Source: Serratia symbiotica (GTDB lineage: Bacteria > Pseudomonadota > Gammaproteobacteria > Enterobacterales > Enterobacteriaceae). From it: a stretch of 64,000 bases of DNA. A model generated the notes under the pieces. The model was not told where the DNA came from, searched no databases, and was given only the letters and a program-made list of their open reading frames with translations. A program made the position numbers and the translations under genes. The stretch lies in NCBI RefSeq assembly GCF_000821185.2, contig NZ_CP050855.1:62001-126000 (forward strand), read 5' to 3'. Of the stretch, positions 49,781 through 60,510 are shown piece after piece. The stretch's first letter is position 1, and every line of letters starts with the position of its first letter.

Positions 49781-49990
49781 AAGCCATCGAAGGGCCAGAG
49801 TAATTAGATTCTTCTGGACGCGTATTAGCCGCCTGTATAACGTGCACCAGTCTCAGCGAACTGTGATTTAAGTCATAGAAATGCATCTTTCGTCTAGCGA
49901 TGCTTATTATGTTAACCTTTTATTTTTACTATATTTTTAAGAAAGGCTAACAAAATGTGAGCATCATACTTATCTTGTTTGCGTGGTGTT

Positions 49991-50461
49991 TCACAGTTCC
50001 TGTTCGAATAACGTCAGGATGGCTACGTAGAGTTGATGAGTGGTAAAGCTGTTGGCGGGTGTCACGAAAATGGTGTCATCGCCAGCAATGGTGCCGAGAA
50101 TGCCTTCGGATTTTCCCAGCGAGTCCAGCAAGCGGGCAATGAGCTGTGCCGCACCTGGGCTGGTGTGGATCACCACAATGGCATCGTTGTGATCGATGTC
50201 CAGTACTAGGTTCTTCAACGGGCTGGTGGTGGTTGGCATACCGAGTTCGGCTGGAAGGCAATACACCATTTCCATTTTGGCATTACGGGTACGCACCGCG
50301 CCGAATTTGGTCAGCATACGTGACACTTTGGATTGGTTAATATTTTCGAAGCCTTCGTCCTGTAGCGCGATAACGATCTCGCCTTGAGAACTGAATTTTT
50401 CTTCTTTCAATAGCGCTTTAAACGCTTTGATTAGATCTTCCTGCTTTGCGGGATTACGCAT
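49991..50461 (-). CDS. argR: Arginine repressor
   Basis: ArgR is a hexameric repressor of arginine genes and a cofactor for Xer recombination at cer-type sites. The start ATG at 50459-50461 ([21 protein letters not shown]) gives 156 residues, the normal length. The winged HTH is at residues ~20-65 ([29 protein letters not shown]). The C-terminal hexamerisation and arginine-binding domain includes [16 protein letters not shown] and [14 protein letters not shown]. It is divergent from mdh. Confidence 0.97.
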   Translation of the reverse strand: MRNPAKQEDLIKAFKALLKEEKFSSQGEIVIALQDEGFENINQSKVSRMLTKFGAVRTRNAKMEMVYCLPAELGMPTTTSPLKNLVLDIDHNDAIVVIHTSPGAAQLIARLLDSLGKSEGILGTIAGDDTIFVTPANSFTTHQLYVAILTLFEQEL

Positions 50462-50902
50462 TTTGTACCATGGAATGTTGACGACAGAAGTGATAATTAT
50501 GCATATAAATGCATTTTTATGCAATAAAAATTAATCCGAGGGAAACATTTATAACCGGGTGGCAAAGATAAGGAAGAGATTTTAACAAAACCTGCCCCTG
50601 CTGAATATGCCCTTTCAGCGACTAAAACGGCAGAGGTAGTAAATAAAGTATTACATCAAAGTGTAATGCTACCACGGGCTAACTTACCTATGAATAACTT
50701 CGCACTATTTTTGATTAGTGTGCGCCATGTCCTTCAATCGCCAGCGATTTAATCTAGAATGGACTCGCTGTCGCCCGTTTTATTGTCACGATTCTTGAAC
50801 ATAACGTTAAAGAATTATTTTTAAAATGTGTAATGATTTAAAGTTAGTACCTAACGTATTCACAGCACTTTATATTCAAGATGATTAATAAAGGAGTATA
50901 GG
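50462..50902. promoter_or_regulatory. argR-mdh divergent region with ARG-box-like sites
   Basis: At about 50496-50531, ATTATGCATATAAATGCA and the following TTATGCAATAAAAATTAA resemble two tandem ARG boxes (consensus TGAAT-W4-ATTCA type), close to the argR start, so autoregulation is likely. The mdh side is AT-rich (50770-50900) and must carry the mdh promoter. I see no gene in this 441-base gap. Confidence 0.55.
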
Positions 50903-51841
50903 ATGAAAGTTGCAGTTCTCGGTGCTGCTGGCGGTATCGGCCAGGCCCTCTCCCTTCTACTCAAAACCCAGCTTCCTTCAGGTTCTGAACTCTCTCTCTA
51001 TGACATTGCCCCTATTACCCCTGGTGTTGCCGTTGACTTAAGTCACATCCCCACCGCAGTTAAAATCAAAGGATTCAGTGGTGAAGACGCGACTCCTGCT
51101 TTGCATGGTGCGGATGTGGTGCTTATCTCTGCCGGCGTTGCGCGCAAACCAGGCATGGATCGTGCCGATTTGTTCAATGTTAACGCCGGTATCGTGCGCA
51201 ATTTGACCGAACAAGTGGCGAAAACCTGCCCGAAAGCTTGCATCGGCATTATCACCAACCCGGTCAACACCACGGTAGCCATCGCGGCAGAAGTGCTGAA
51301 AAAGGCCGGCGTATATGATAGGAATAAACTGTTCGGAGTGACCTCGCTGGATGTCATCCGTTCCAACACCTTCGTTGCTGAGCTGAAAGGCAAGCAGCCG
51401 CAAGAGCTGAATGTGCCGGTTATCGGTGGTCATTCTGGTGTCACTATCCTGCCGCTGCTGTCACAGATCCCTGGCTTGAGCTTCACCGAGCAGGAAATAG
51501 CAGATCTAACCAAGCGTATTCAGAATGCCGGTACTGAAGTGGTTGAAGCCAAAGCTGGTGGTGGGTCAGCTACCCTGTCCATGGGACTGGCGGCGGCCTG
51601 CTTCGGCCTGTCTTTGGTGCGGGCGCTACAGGGTGAAAAAGGCATGGTGGTATGCGCTTATGTTGAAGGTGACGGCAAGTACGCACGCTTCTTCGCACAG
51701 CCGCTGTTACTGGGCAAAAATGGTGTTGAAGAACGTCAAGACATCGGCACCCTGAGCGCATTCGAACAGCAAGCGCTCACCGAGATGCTGGACGTGCTGC
51801 ATAAAGATATCGAATTAGGCGAGAGGTTTATCGATAACTGA
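50903..51841 (+). CDS. mdh: Malate dehydrogenase
   Basis: Mdh interconverts malate and oxaloacetate in the TCA cycle, using NAD. The 312-residue product begins [25 protein letters not shown], with the GxxGxxG dinucleotide motif, then [32 protein letters not shown] and the catalytic His in [23 protein letters not shown] precedes the ATG. A strong terminator follows. Confidence 0.98.
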   Translation: MKVAVLGAAGGIGQALSLLLKTQLPSGSELSLYDIAPITPGVAVDLSHIPTAVKIKGFSGEDATPALHGADVVLISAGVARKPGMDRADLFNVNAGIVRNLTEQVAKTCPKACIGIITNPVNTTVAIAAEVLKKAGVYDRNKLFGVTSLDVIRSNTFVAELKGKQPQELNVPVIGGHSGVTILPLLSQIPGLSFTEQEIADLTKRIQNAGTEVVEAKAGGGSATLSMGLAAACFGLSLVRALQGEKGMVVCAYVEGDGKYARFFAQPLLLGKNGVEERQDIGTLSAFEQQALTEMLDVLHKDIELGERFIDN

Positions 51842-51867
51842 TCGTGGCAGAAATTTTGCATGCAGCA

Positions 51868-51899
51868 AACCGCCGGATAGGGATCCGGCGGTTTTTTTT
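51868..51899 (+). terminator. Intrinsic terminator of mdh
   Basis: AACCGCCGGAT (51868-51878) pairs perfectly with ATCCGGCGGTT (51883-51893) around a four-base loop and runs into eight T residues. It is a strong plus-strand terminator. Confidence 0.95.
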
Positions 51900-51908
51900 G
51901 GCCTGCGC

Positions 51909-52169
51909 TTACGACTTGATACGTGCTTTTCGATCCAATAGGCGATCACTGTACGGATCAAAATAGCGGCTTGGCCAGATCTCTGAAGGATGTACACCGA
52001 GCGCCTCAGCGATCAGCCACTCACCTTTCGGCCAGGGGCGCGACAGCGCATTGGCCAACGTTGATGAACTCAAACCGGCACAGCGAGATACCGCCGCTAG
52101 TGTTGTTCCCTTCTTGCGTAGTGCCGCGATGATATCTGCCGGGTGCCAATCCTGATGCCTTGAATTCAT
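51909..52169 (-). CDS. sfsB: Ner/Nlp-like DNA-binding protein SfsB
   Basis: SfsB (Nlp) is a small HTH protein related to Mu Ner that affects maltose gene expression in E. coli; its physiological role is unclear. The 86-residue product begins MNSRHQDWHPADIIAALRKKGTTLAAVSRCAGLSSSTLANALSRPWPKGE, matching E. coli SfsB closely, and ends FDPYSDRLLDRKARIKS. A decayed copy of its 5' part lies about 700 bases away (52819-52900). It is divergent from the Mu-type HTH gene. Confidence 0.92.
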   Translation of the reverse strand: MNSRHQDWHPADIIAALRKKGTTLAAVSRCAGLSSSTLANALSRPWPKGEWLIAEALGVHPSEIWPSRYFDPYSDRLLDRKARIKS

Positions 52170-52348
52170 TTTTACAATCCTTTTTAATTAGCAAAAGTTC
52201 ACTTAGTGGTATAAATAACTGGTCAAGGTTAATTGTTTTAACAGTATGAAAAGCTTATACGGAAATAAATATACCATTAAATTTCTGAAAAATATCTTAA
52301 TGGTTTCCTAAGGATAACGCTACTCACAATTACTCAGAGATAATGGCT

Positions 52349-52699
52349 ATGAAAAACGAGTGGTTTGCTGCCAAGGATCTTACTAACATCGTAGGATTAC
52401 CTTCTTCCACACAGGGAATAAATCTGATGGCTCGGCGCGAGGGATGGATCAGCCGCAGGCGAAAAGGCGTGCAGGGGAAAGCTTTGGAATATCATATCAG
52501 TAGCTTGCCATATGGTGCTCGCAATGTATTGTTATTGAAGGATAATATGGCGGTTTATGAAGTGGAAAGGCAGGATACACTGTCGGTGTGGGTTGAGTAC
52601 TACTACTACCTAACGGAAAGTGAGCGCGAGAAGATGTTCGCGTTTCTCATACGGGAAGGGATTGGTGGCCTGTTGGCGCGGATCTCCGACGAAAAGTAA
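52349..52699 (+). CDS. Mu-type HTH DNA-binding protein, copy 1
   Basis: The start ATG at 52349 is chosen because copy 2 has only the equivalent codon; an in-frame ATG lies two codons earlier here. The 116-residue protein has the HTH Mu-type domain at residues ~1-55 (EWFAAKDLTNIVGLPSSTQGINLMARREGWISRRRKGVQGKALEYHI), as in the N-terminus of Mu transposase and repressor. The C-terminal part is different: VWVEYYYYLTESEREKMFAFLIREG, probably a dimerisation helix. It may be a domesticated regulator. A second copy follows 716 bases later. Confidence 0.75.
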   Translation: MKNEWFAAKDLTNIVGLPSSTQGINLMARREGWISRRRKGVQGKALEYHISSLPYGARNVLLLKDNMAVYEVERQDTLSVWVEYYYYLTESEREKMFAFLIREGIGGLLARISDEK

Positions 52700-53064
52700 T
52701 CAGACTCTCCTGGTGCGTGTCTTGTATCTATAAAGGTTTTTCGAAAACGTCATTTTCTTAAAATGCGCATTGCACCGCAAAGTGAACCAAAACCCGCCAG
52801 TCCATCGGCATGGCGTGATATCTCCTCCAGCGTCGTTCCCCTCTTGCTTATCCACTGGGTAATCAACCCCGATTCCTAAAATTCATGTTCACTCTCTTTT
52901 TTTGATTAGCAAAACCCATATTAGTGGTATAACTAATATGTAGAAGTTAGTTGTTTAAGCAACATGTAATGCTTATATGGCAACAAATACACCACTAACT
53001 CTCCTAAAAATATAAAAAATTTCTGAAAAATAATGTTACTCACAATGACTCAGAGATAATAGCT
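52700..53064. repeat. Junction of the tandem duplication with decayed ispB and sfsB ends
   Basis: Reading left to right, 52760-52818 matches the 3' end of ispB (TTGCACCGCAAAGTGAACCA against TTGCACCGCCAAGCGAGCCA at 53484). From about 52817 it matches the 5' end of sfsB (GTCGTTCCCCTCTTGC against TTGTTCCCTTCTTGC at 52102). From 52907 it matches the leader upstream of copy 1 (GATTAGCAAAAC). So a unit running from within sfsB to within ispB was duplicated, joining at a shared GAT. On the minus strand the sfsB remnant starts MNFRNRG and then has a stop. Confidence 0.7.
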
Positions 53065-53415
53065 ATGAAAAATGAGTGGTTCGCTGCCAAGGATCTTACC
53101 AACATCGCAGGATTACCTTCTTCTACACAGGGAATAAATCTGATGGCTCGGCGCGAGGGATGGATCAGCCGCAGGCGAAAAGGCGTGCAAGGAAAAGCCT
53201 TGGAGTATCATATCAACAGCTTGCCGCACAATGTACGCAACCTATTGTTATTGAATGAGGATGGGGCGGTTTATGAAGTGGAAAGGCAGGATCCGCTGAC
53301 AGTGTGGATTGAGTACTATTATTACCTAACGGAAAGTGAGCGCGAAAAAATGCTTGCGTTTCTAATACGAAAAGGGATTGGTGGCCTGTTGGCGTGCATC
53401 AACGAGGAGAAGTAA
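53065..53415 (+). CDS. Mu-type HTH DNA-binding protein, copy 2
   Basis: The 116-residue protein begins MKNEWFAAKDLTNIAGLPSSTQ and is the same as copy 1 over the HTH domain, with one substitution (V to A) before residue 50. Differences collect at residues ~52-66 (NSLPHNVRNLLLLNEDGAVYE) and in the C-terminal helix (KMLAFLIRKGIGGLLACINEEK). The upstream leader is also duplicated. Both copies are open, so both may be used. It ends 57 bases before the ispB stop on the opposite strand. Confidence 0.75.
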   Translation: MKNEWFAAKDLTNIAGLPSSTQGINLMARREGWISRRRKGVQGKALEYHINSLPHNVRNLLLLNEDGAVYEVERQDPLTVWIEYYYYLTESEREKMLAFLIRKGIGGLLACINEEK

Positions 53416-53472
53416 TCAGGCTCGAGCTGCGAACCTGTGCCTGTAAAGGTATTTTTAGAAATGACAAACTTT

Positions 53473-54444
53473 TTAAAATTCGCGTTGCACCGCCAAGCGA
53501 GCCAAACCCTCCAGCGCGTCGCGATACGGCGATTTCGGCAGTGCTTGCAGTGCGGCGATCGCCTTGTTGGCTTCTTCCTCAGCGCGATTATGGGTGTATT
53601 CCAGTGAAGCGCATTGCTGCATGGCCTGTAGCACCGGTTCCAGCAGATGTCGCCTGTTGCCTTGTTCAATGGCCTCACGGATCATCGATCTTTGCGCTTC
53701 GTCGCCATGATGCATGGCATGCAGCAGCGGTAGAGTGGGTTTCCCTTCATTCAGATCGTCACCGGTATTTTTACCCAAGGTGCTGCCATTGGCACTGTAA
53801 TCGAGCAGATCGTCGATCAATTGGAATGCGGTACCGAGGTAGCGGCCATAATCCTGCAATGCTTTTTCTTCCGCCTGGTTGGCACCGGATAAGATCGCCG
53901 ATGACTGTGCCGCCGCTTCGAACAAGCGGGCGGTTTTGCTGTAGATCACCTGCATATAGCTTTCTTCAGTGATGTCAGGATCGCGCACGTTCATTAACTG
54001 GAGCACTTCGCCTTCGGCAATCACGTTTACTGCCTCGGACATCAGCGCTAGCACGCGCAGCGATTTCAGACTGGTCATCATTTGGAAGGCTCGGGTATAG
54101 ATAAAGTCGCCGACCAGCACGCTGGCGGCATTGCCGAATGCGGCGTTGGCGGTGGCTTTGCCTCGGCGCATATCGGATTCATCCACTACGTCGTCATGCA
54201 GCAATGTAGCGGTATGAATAAATTCGATCAGCGCTGCAACGGTAACATGCTTGTTGCCTTCATAGTTCAATGCCCGCGCTGCCAGCACAGCGATCATAGG
54301 CCGGATGCGCTTACCGCCACCACTGATAATGTAATAGCCAAGCTGATTGATGAGTGTGACATCGGAGTGCAATTGTTCGAGAATTGCTGCGTTCACAGCC
54401 ATCATATCTTGTGCGGTTAACGCGGTAATTTGCTCTAGATTCAT
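53473..54444 (-). CDS. ispB: Octaprenyl diphosphate synthase
   Basis: IspB makes the C40 side chain of ubiquinone and menaquinone. The start ATG at 54442-54444 (MNLEQITALTAQDMMAVNAAI) gives 323 residues, as in E. coli; the frame upstream to 54507 is non-coding. The two Asp-rich motifs are LLHDDVVDESDMRRG (first) and QLIDDLLDYSAN (second), with GGGKRIRP near the N-terminus. It is divergent from rplU. Confidence 0.97.
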   Translation of the reverse strand: MNLEQITALTAQDMMAVNAAILEQLHSDVTLINQLGYYIISGGGKRIRPMIAVLAARALNYEGNKHVTVAALIEFIHTATLLHDDVVDESDMRRGKATANAAFGNAASVLVGDFIYTRAFQMMTSLKSLRVLALMSEAVNVIAEGEVLQLMNVRDPDITEESYMQVIYSKTARLFEAAAQSSAILSGANQAEEKALQDYGRYLGTAFQLIDDLLDYSANGSTLGKNTGDDLNEGKPTLPLLHAMHHGDEAQRSMIREAIEQGNRRHLLEPVLQAMQQCASLEYTHNRAEEEANKAIAALQALPKSPYRDALEGLARLAVQREF

Positions 54445-54689
54445 GGTGTTTTTTTCAGTTGTGTTTCTCTTCACCGTGTATTGAGAGTGCTTCCTACATC
54501 GGTACATAGTGATGACTGTTGCTTGATTGTACTTGAAAAACGGTTCAGATAAACGCTCTCAAAGAAACTGTGGTTTTTTTCTTCTTTTTTCTGCTTCTGG
54601 CGTTATTCTGCTCTTGTCATGCGCCAGTTTTTTACGTAGAATTCGCGCCCTATTATAAATATTTATAGCGCGCTCTATCACTAAATTAG

Positions 54690-55028
<339 letters not shown>

Positions 55029-55033
55029 GTTAG

Positions 55034-55303
<270 letters not shown>

Positions 55304-55325
55304 TTTTTCGAGTTTTCATTGATGT

Positions 55326-55354
55326 AAGCCCCGCAATCTATAGCGGGGCTTTTT
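55326..55354 (+). terminator. Intrinsic terminator of rplU-rpmA
   Basis: AAGCCCCGC (55326-55334) pairs with GCGGGGCTT (55343-55351) around an eight-base loop, followed by TTT. It ends the operon. Confidence 0.9.
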
Positions 55355-56833
<1,479 letters not shown>

Positions 56834-56841
56834 TCTGGTTC

Positions 56842-56870
56842 AAGAGGCTCAGCGGTGATGAGCCTCTTTA
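56842..56870 (+). terminator. Intrinsic terminator of obgE
   Basis: AAGAGGCTCA (56842-56851) pairs with TGAGCCTCTT (56859-56868) around a seven-base loop, and a short T run follows (TTTAC). The rest of the gap to dacB (56871-57140) is GC-rich, repetitive and without a gene. It includes the motif GTTCAAATGGCCC at 57001-57011 and GTTTGAACATAGGCCC at 57058. Confidence 0.85.
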
Positions 56871-57140
56871 CTTCATTATCTGGTATATGATTCTGTAGGT
56901 TGTGTCCGGCAATGGCTGGTGAGCGCCGCTGGCGGTTATTTGAACGCACAGCAAGGCGCAGGCAGTGAGGGTTGGTGAGCCATAAGCCTAGGGGTCGTGT
57001 TCAAATGGCCCCAGCCCTTTGGTTCGCGCTCTAATAGCCGGTACTCCGCGTTGCCGGGTTTGAACATAGGCCCTGTCCCTCCACCTTAATTATGGGCTTT
57101 TGTGTCTGCAACGGCGACAGGGGTAATCACCGGATACAGA

Positions 57141-58574
57141 CTAGTTGGCTTTATAAATATCTCGGTACAGGCGGCTTTCGAAGCGTACCAGCGGCGCGCG
57201 GTGTTGTTTCTGATCTTCCGGCGGTACGGCGTAGCCCGACAGATATTGCACGAAGGCCAAACGTTGACCACTGGCGGTGGTGATGAAGCCTGCCAGGTTG
57301 TAGACGCCTTGCAATGCACCGGTTTTGGCCGACACCTTGCCATCGACGCCGGCTTCGTGTAGCCCACCACGGTAACGTAAGGTGCCGTCATAGCCGGATA
57401 ACGGCAGCATAGAGATAAAGTCCAGCTCGTTGTCATGCTGCGCGATATACTGTAGTGCCTGCATCATGGTCGCTGGGGCCAGCAGGTTATGGCGCGATAG
57501 GCCGGAACCGTCTACTACAACGCTGTTGCCCAGATCGATGCCGGCTTTCTGGCGCAGCACCTGACGTACTGCATCACCACCTGCACGCCAAGTGCCTGGT
57601 ACGCCGAAGTGTTCATAGCCTAGGGTACGAAATACCGTATCGGCGATCATGTTATCCGATTTTTTCAGCATTATTTTCAATAAATCATGCAGCGGTGCAG
57701 ACTGCGTCTGAGTGATCACCGTACCGGTAAGACCCGGCTGGGTTTGGCGTTTCAGATGGCCGTCGATCTGGATGCCTGCCTGCGTCAATTCATCTTTCAA
57801 GATAGCTCCTGCATAGCTGGCACCGTCCTGGATGGCAAACGCCAGCGGCAGCGGATCATTGCGCTGGATCAGGCAGCCGGTCAGGGTAAAGCGATTCAAC
57901 TCACCGTGCACCACGTCTAACTCGCAGTATTGGGCGTTGGTAGAGCCTCTTGCCAACGTGCGTACTTGGCTGAACACGTTGACCGGGTAATAGGAGGCAA
58001 CGCGGATAAATGCTATATCTCCTGGGTTTGGTGCACTGTACAGCGATACCGAAAAGCAGTTGCGATCGATAATCGCCGCTGCTGGTGGCGCACTGAAGCA
58101 CTGTGTCATGTCGTTCCACGGCCAACCGGGTGCCTTATCGTGGCTAGCGAACATTGAAGTATCGACCAGCACGTTGCCGGTAATCCGGTGGACACCCTGT
58201 TTCTTTAGGATCTCCACCATGTGACGCAAGCTTTGGCGCTTGAAGGTCGGATCGCCGCTGAAGCGGGCGATCAGATTGCCGTACAGCACGCCGTCTCTGA
58301 TGCCGCCCTGGCTCTCCAACGTGGTAGTGAAGCGATAGTTTGGCCCGAGCTGTAATAATGCCGCTAGCGCTGTTAGCACCTTCTGAGTACTGGCTGGTAA
58401 TGCCATTTGTTGAGAGTGATAATCGATGGCTGGTGTGGGGGTGCCGATCTTCTGAACTACCAGGGCTAAGTTGGCTCCAGCAGGTAAATATTGTGTGTAA
58501 TTTTTAACCGAGGTCGCCTGCGCATTCAGAACAAATGCGCCAGTCAATGCACTGACAATTCGTGAAAAACGCAT
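57141..58574 (-). CDS. dacB: D-alanyl-D-alanine carboxypeptidase/endopeptidase PBP4
   Basis: DacB is a periplasmic PBP4 that cleaves D-Ala and crosslinks in murein. The 477-residue protein has the E. coli length, with an N-terminal signal (MRFSRIVSALTGAFVLNAQAT). The serine active site is LPASTQKVLTALAAL (SxxK, about residue 62), with the SxN motif in LKKSDNMIADTVFRTLG and the KTG box in GKVSAKTGALQGVYNLAG. It is divergent from greA. Confidence 0.97.
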   Translation of the reverse strand: MRFSRIVSALTGAFVLNAQATSVKNYTQYLPAGANLALVVQKIGTPTPAIDYHSQQMALPASTQKVLTALAALLQLGPNYRFTTTLESQGGIRDGVLYGNLIARFSGDPTFKRQSLRHMVEILKKQGVHRITGNVLVDTSMFASHDKAPGWPWNDMTQCFSAPPAAAIIDRNCFSVSLYSAPNPGDIAFIRVASYYPVNVFSQVRTLARGSTNAQYCELDVVHGELNRFTLTGCLIQRNDPLPLAFAIQDGASYAGAILKDELTQAGIQIDGHLKRQTQPGLTGTVITQTQSAPLHDLLKIMLKKSDNMIADTVFRTLGYEHFGVPGTWRAGGDAVRQVLRQKAGIDLGNSVVVDGSGLSRHNLLAPATMMQALQYIAQHDNELDFISMLPLSGYDGTLRYRGGLHEAGVDGKVSAKTGALQGVYNLAGFITTASGQRLAFVQYLSGYAVPPEDQKQHRAPLVRFESRLYRDIYKAN

Positions 58575-58805
58575 AATCTTGGGACATCAGTTGGATAACG
58601 TGCCGACATACTACGGTGCATTCAGGGAAAAAGTAAACGATGACCCCTGAGGAACTCTAGGATAAAATGCAAAATCGATCCTGTCCTGGGTCAGGTTTCT
58701 TTATATCTATCGCTTGGCGGTGGGGCGATGAGCTAACCGTGTTTTCATACGAACACGTCAGGATGACGGTTATTTGAACAGGAAAGATTTAGAGGTATTT
58801 ATACG

Positions 58806-59282
58806 ATGAAACAGATCCCGATGACCTTGTTTGGCGCTGAAAAACTGCGCGAAGAACTTGAATATCTGAAAAGCGTGCGCCGTCCAAAAATCATTGCCGA
58901 CATCGCCGACGCCCGCGAGCACGGTGATTTGAAAGAAAATGCCGAGTACCATGCTGCCCGTGAGCAGCAGGGATTCTGTGAAGGGCGTATCCAGGAAATT
59001 GAAGCAAAATTGTCCAACGCGCAAGTGATCGATATCACTAAAATACCGAATACTGGCCGGGTGATTTTTGGTGCCACTGTATCGGTGTTGAACCTGGATA
59101 GCGAGGAAGAAGTTACCTACCGCATCGTTGGCGATGATGAAGCTGACTTTAAGAAGAATCTGATTTCGGTCAATTCACCAATGGCACGTGGTTTGATCGG
59201 CAAAGAGCAGGACGATGTCGTGGTGATCAAAACTCCTGGCGGTGATGTGGATTATGAAATCCTGAAGGTCGAGTATCTCTGA
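58806..59282 (+). CDS. greA: Transcript cleavage factor GreA
   Basis: GreA rescues backtracked RNA polymerase by inserting a coiled coil into its secondary channel. The 158-residue product begins [51 protein letters not shown], with the acidic tip Asp-Leu-Lys-Glu region, and ends [12 protein letters not shown]. The promoter is presumably in the 230-base gap to dacB. Confidence 0.98.
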   Translation: MKQIPMTLFGAEKLREELEYLKSVRRPKIIADIADAREHGDLKENAEYHAAREQQGFCEGRIQEIEAKLSNAQVIDITKIPNTGRVIFGATVSVLNLDSEEEVTYRIVGDDEADFKKNLISVNSPMARGLIGKEQDDVVVIKTPGGDVDYEILKVEYL

Positions 59283-59396
59283 TCGTACCCACTGAGGCAG
59301 AAATGCCCAAGTGGGTTGTAAAGAAAGGAAAAAGGCCACCAGTGACCTTTTATCTGAATCAGGTGCATGGCATTTTTGCGTTAACTTGATCCTTAA

Positions 59397-59690
59397 TTAA
59401 CGCGGTATATTGATCTTGCGCTCTTTCGATGGGCGGTAAAGAATAAGCGTATTACCAATGACTTGCACGTTGCAGGCACCGGTTTCACGCACGATAGCGT
59501 CGGCGATCAAGGTTTTGGTTTCGCGATCTTCAGCCGCGATTTTTACCTTGATCAGCTCATGATGTTCCAGAGCTTGTTCAATTTCAGCCAGCACCCCCTC
59601 GGTGAGACCGTGATTACCCAGCATGACAACCGGTTTTAACGGATGCGCTAGACCTTTCAGGTGCTGTTTTTGTTTATTATTCAGATGCAT
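59397..59690 (-). CDS. yhbY: CRM-domain RNA-binding protein YhbY
   Basis: YhbY is a 50S-associated CRM-domain protein linked to ribosome assembly. The 97-residue product begins MHLNNKQKQHLKGLAHPLKPVVMLGNHGLTEGVLAEIEQAL, which contains the conserved GxxG-type loop of the CRM domain (LGNHGLT), then LIKVKIAAEDRETKTL, and ends NTLILYRPSKERKINIPR. It is divergent from rlmE, as in E. coli. Confidence 0.97.
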   Translation of the reverse strand: MHLNNKQKQHLKGLAHPLKPVVMLGNHGLTEGVLAEIEQALEHHELIKVKIAAEDRETKTLIADAIVRETGACNVQVIGNTLILYRPSKERKINIPR

Positions 59691-59833
59691 TGTCTTTTTT
59701 ACTTAAGTTGGGATTGAAAACCAGACATTCTACCGCCATCTCATGTGTATCGCCAAATCGGTCTTTATCGATGGGGGTTTACATGAGCAGCGATCCTGGC
59801 ATAAGACTCTCTTTATGATAGTTGGAAAACGAG

Positions 59834-60463
59834 ATGGCTAATAAAAAGCGATCTGCTAGCTCTAGTCGCTGGTTGCAAGAACACTTTAGTGATAAATATG
59901 TGCAGCAGGCGCAGAAAAAAGGGCTGCGTTCCCGCGCCTGGTTTAAACTTGATGAAATACAGCAGAGTGACAAACTGTTCAAACCGGGCATGACCATAGT
60001 GGACTTGGGGGCAGCGCCGGGTGGCTGGTCGCAATACGTGGTTACCCAAATCGGCGGTGCGGGTCGCATCGTTGCTTGTGATATTTTGCCAATGGATCCT
60101 ATCGTTGGCGTTGATTTCCTTCAGGGCGATTTTCGTGATGAATTGGTGCTCAAAGCCCTGTTGGAACGTGTAGGTGAGAGTAAGGTTCAGGTAGTTATGT
60201 CCGACATGGCTCCGAATATGAGCGGCACCCCGGCCGTCGACATTCCAAGATCGATGTATCTGGTGGAATTAGCATTGGAGATGTGTCGTGATGTCCTCGC
60301 ACCAGGCGGAAGTTTCCTGGTGAAGGTGTTTCAGGGAGATGGCTTTGACGAGTACCTACGGGAAATTCGCTCCCTGTTTACGAAGGTTAAGATTCGTAAG
60401 CCAGACGCTTCCCGCGCCCGTTCGCGCGAAGTGTACATTGTAGCGACAGGGCGCAAGCTGTAG
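59834..60463 (+). CDS. rlmE: 23S rRNA 2'-O-methyltransferase (U2552)
   Basis: RlmE (FtsJ/RrmJ) methylates U2552 in the A loop of 23S rRNA, and is heat-inducible in E. coli. The start ATG at 59834 gives 209 residues ([22 protein letters not shown]). SAM-binding [20 protein letters not shown] is at residues ~52-71, and the catalytic KDKE tetrad includes Lys in RAWFKLDE, Asp in [11 protein letters not shown] and Lys in FLVKVFQG. It is in an operon with ftsH. Confidence 0.97.
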   Translation: MANKKRSASSSRWLQEHFSDKYVQQAQKKGLRSRAWFKLDEIQQSDKLFKPGMTIVDLGAAPGGWSQYVVTQIGGAGRIVACDILPMDPIVGVDFLQGDFRDELVLKALLERVGESKVQVVMSDMAPNMSGTPAVDIPRSMYLVELALEMCRDVLAPGGSFLVKVFQGDGFDEYLREIRSLFTKVKIRKPDASRARSREVYIVATGRKL

Positions 60464-60510
60464 TACCCTAACGCTGTTTGTTAACACAGTTGTAATATGA
60501 GGTTCATCCC

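Noticed and set aside
59328..59352. AAAGGCCACCAGTGACCTTTT as a shared terminator of greA and yhbY
   Set aside because: The stem has internal mismatches and only a short T-run, so the support is too weak to list.
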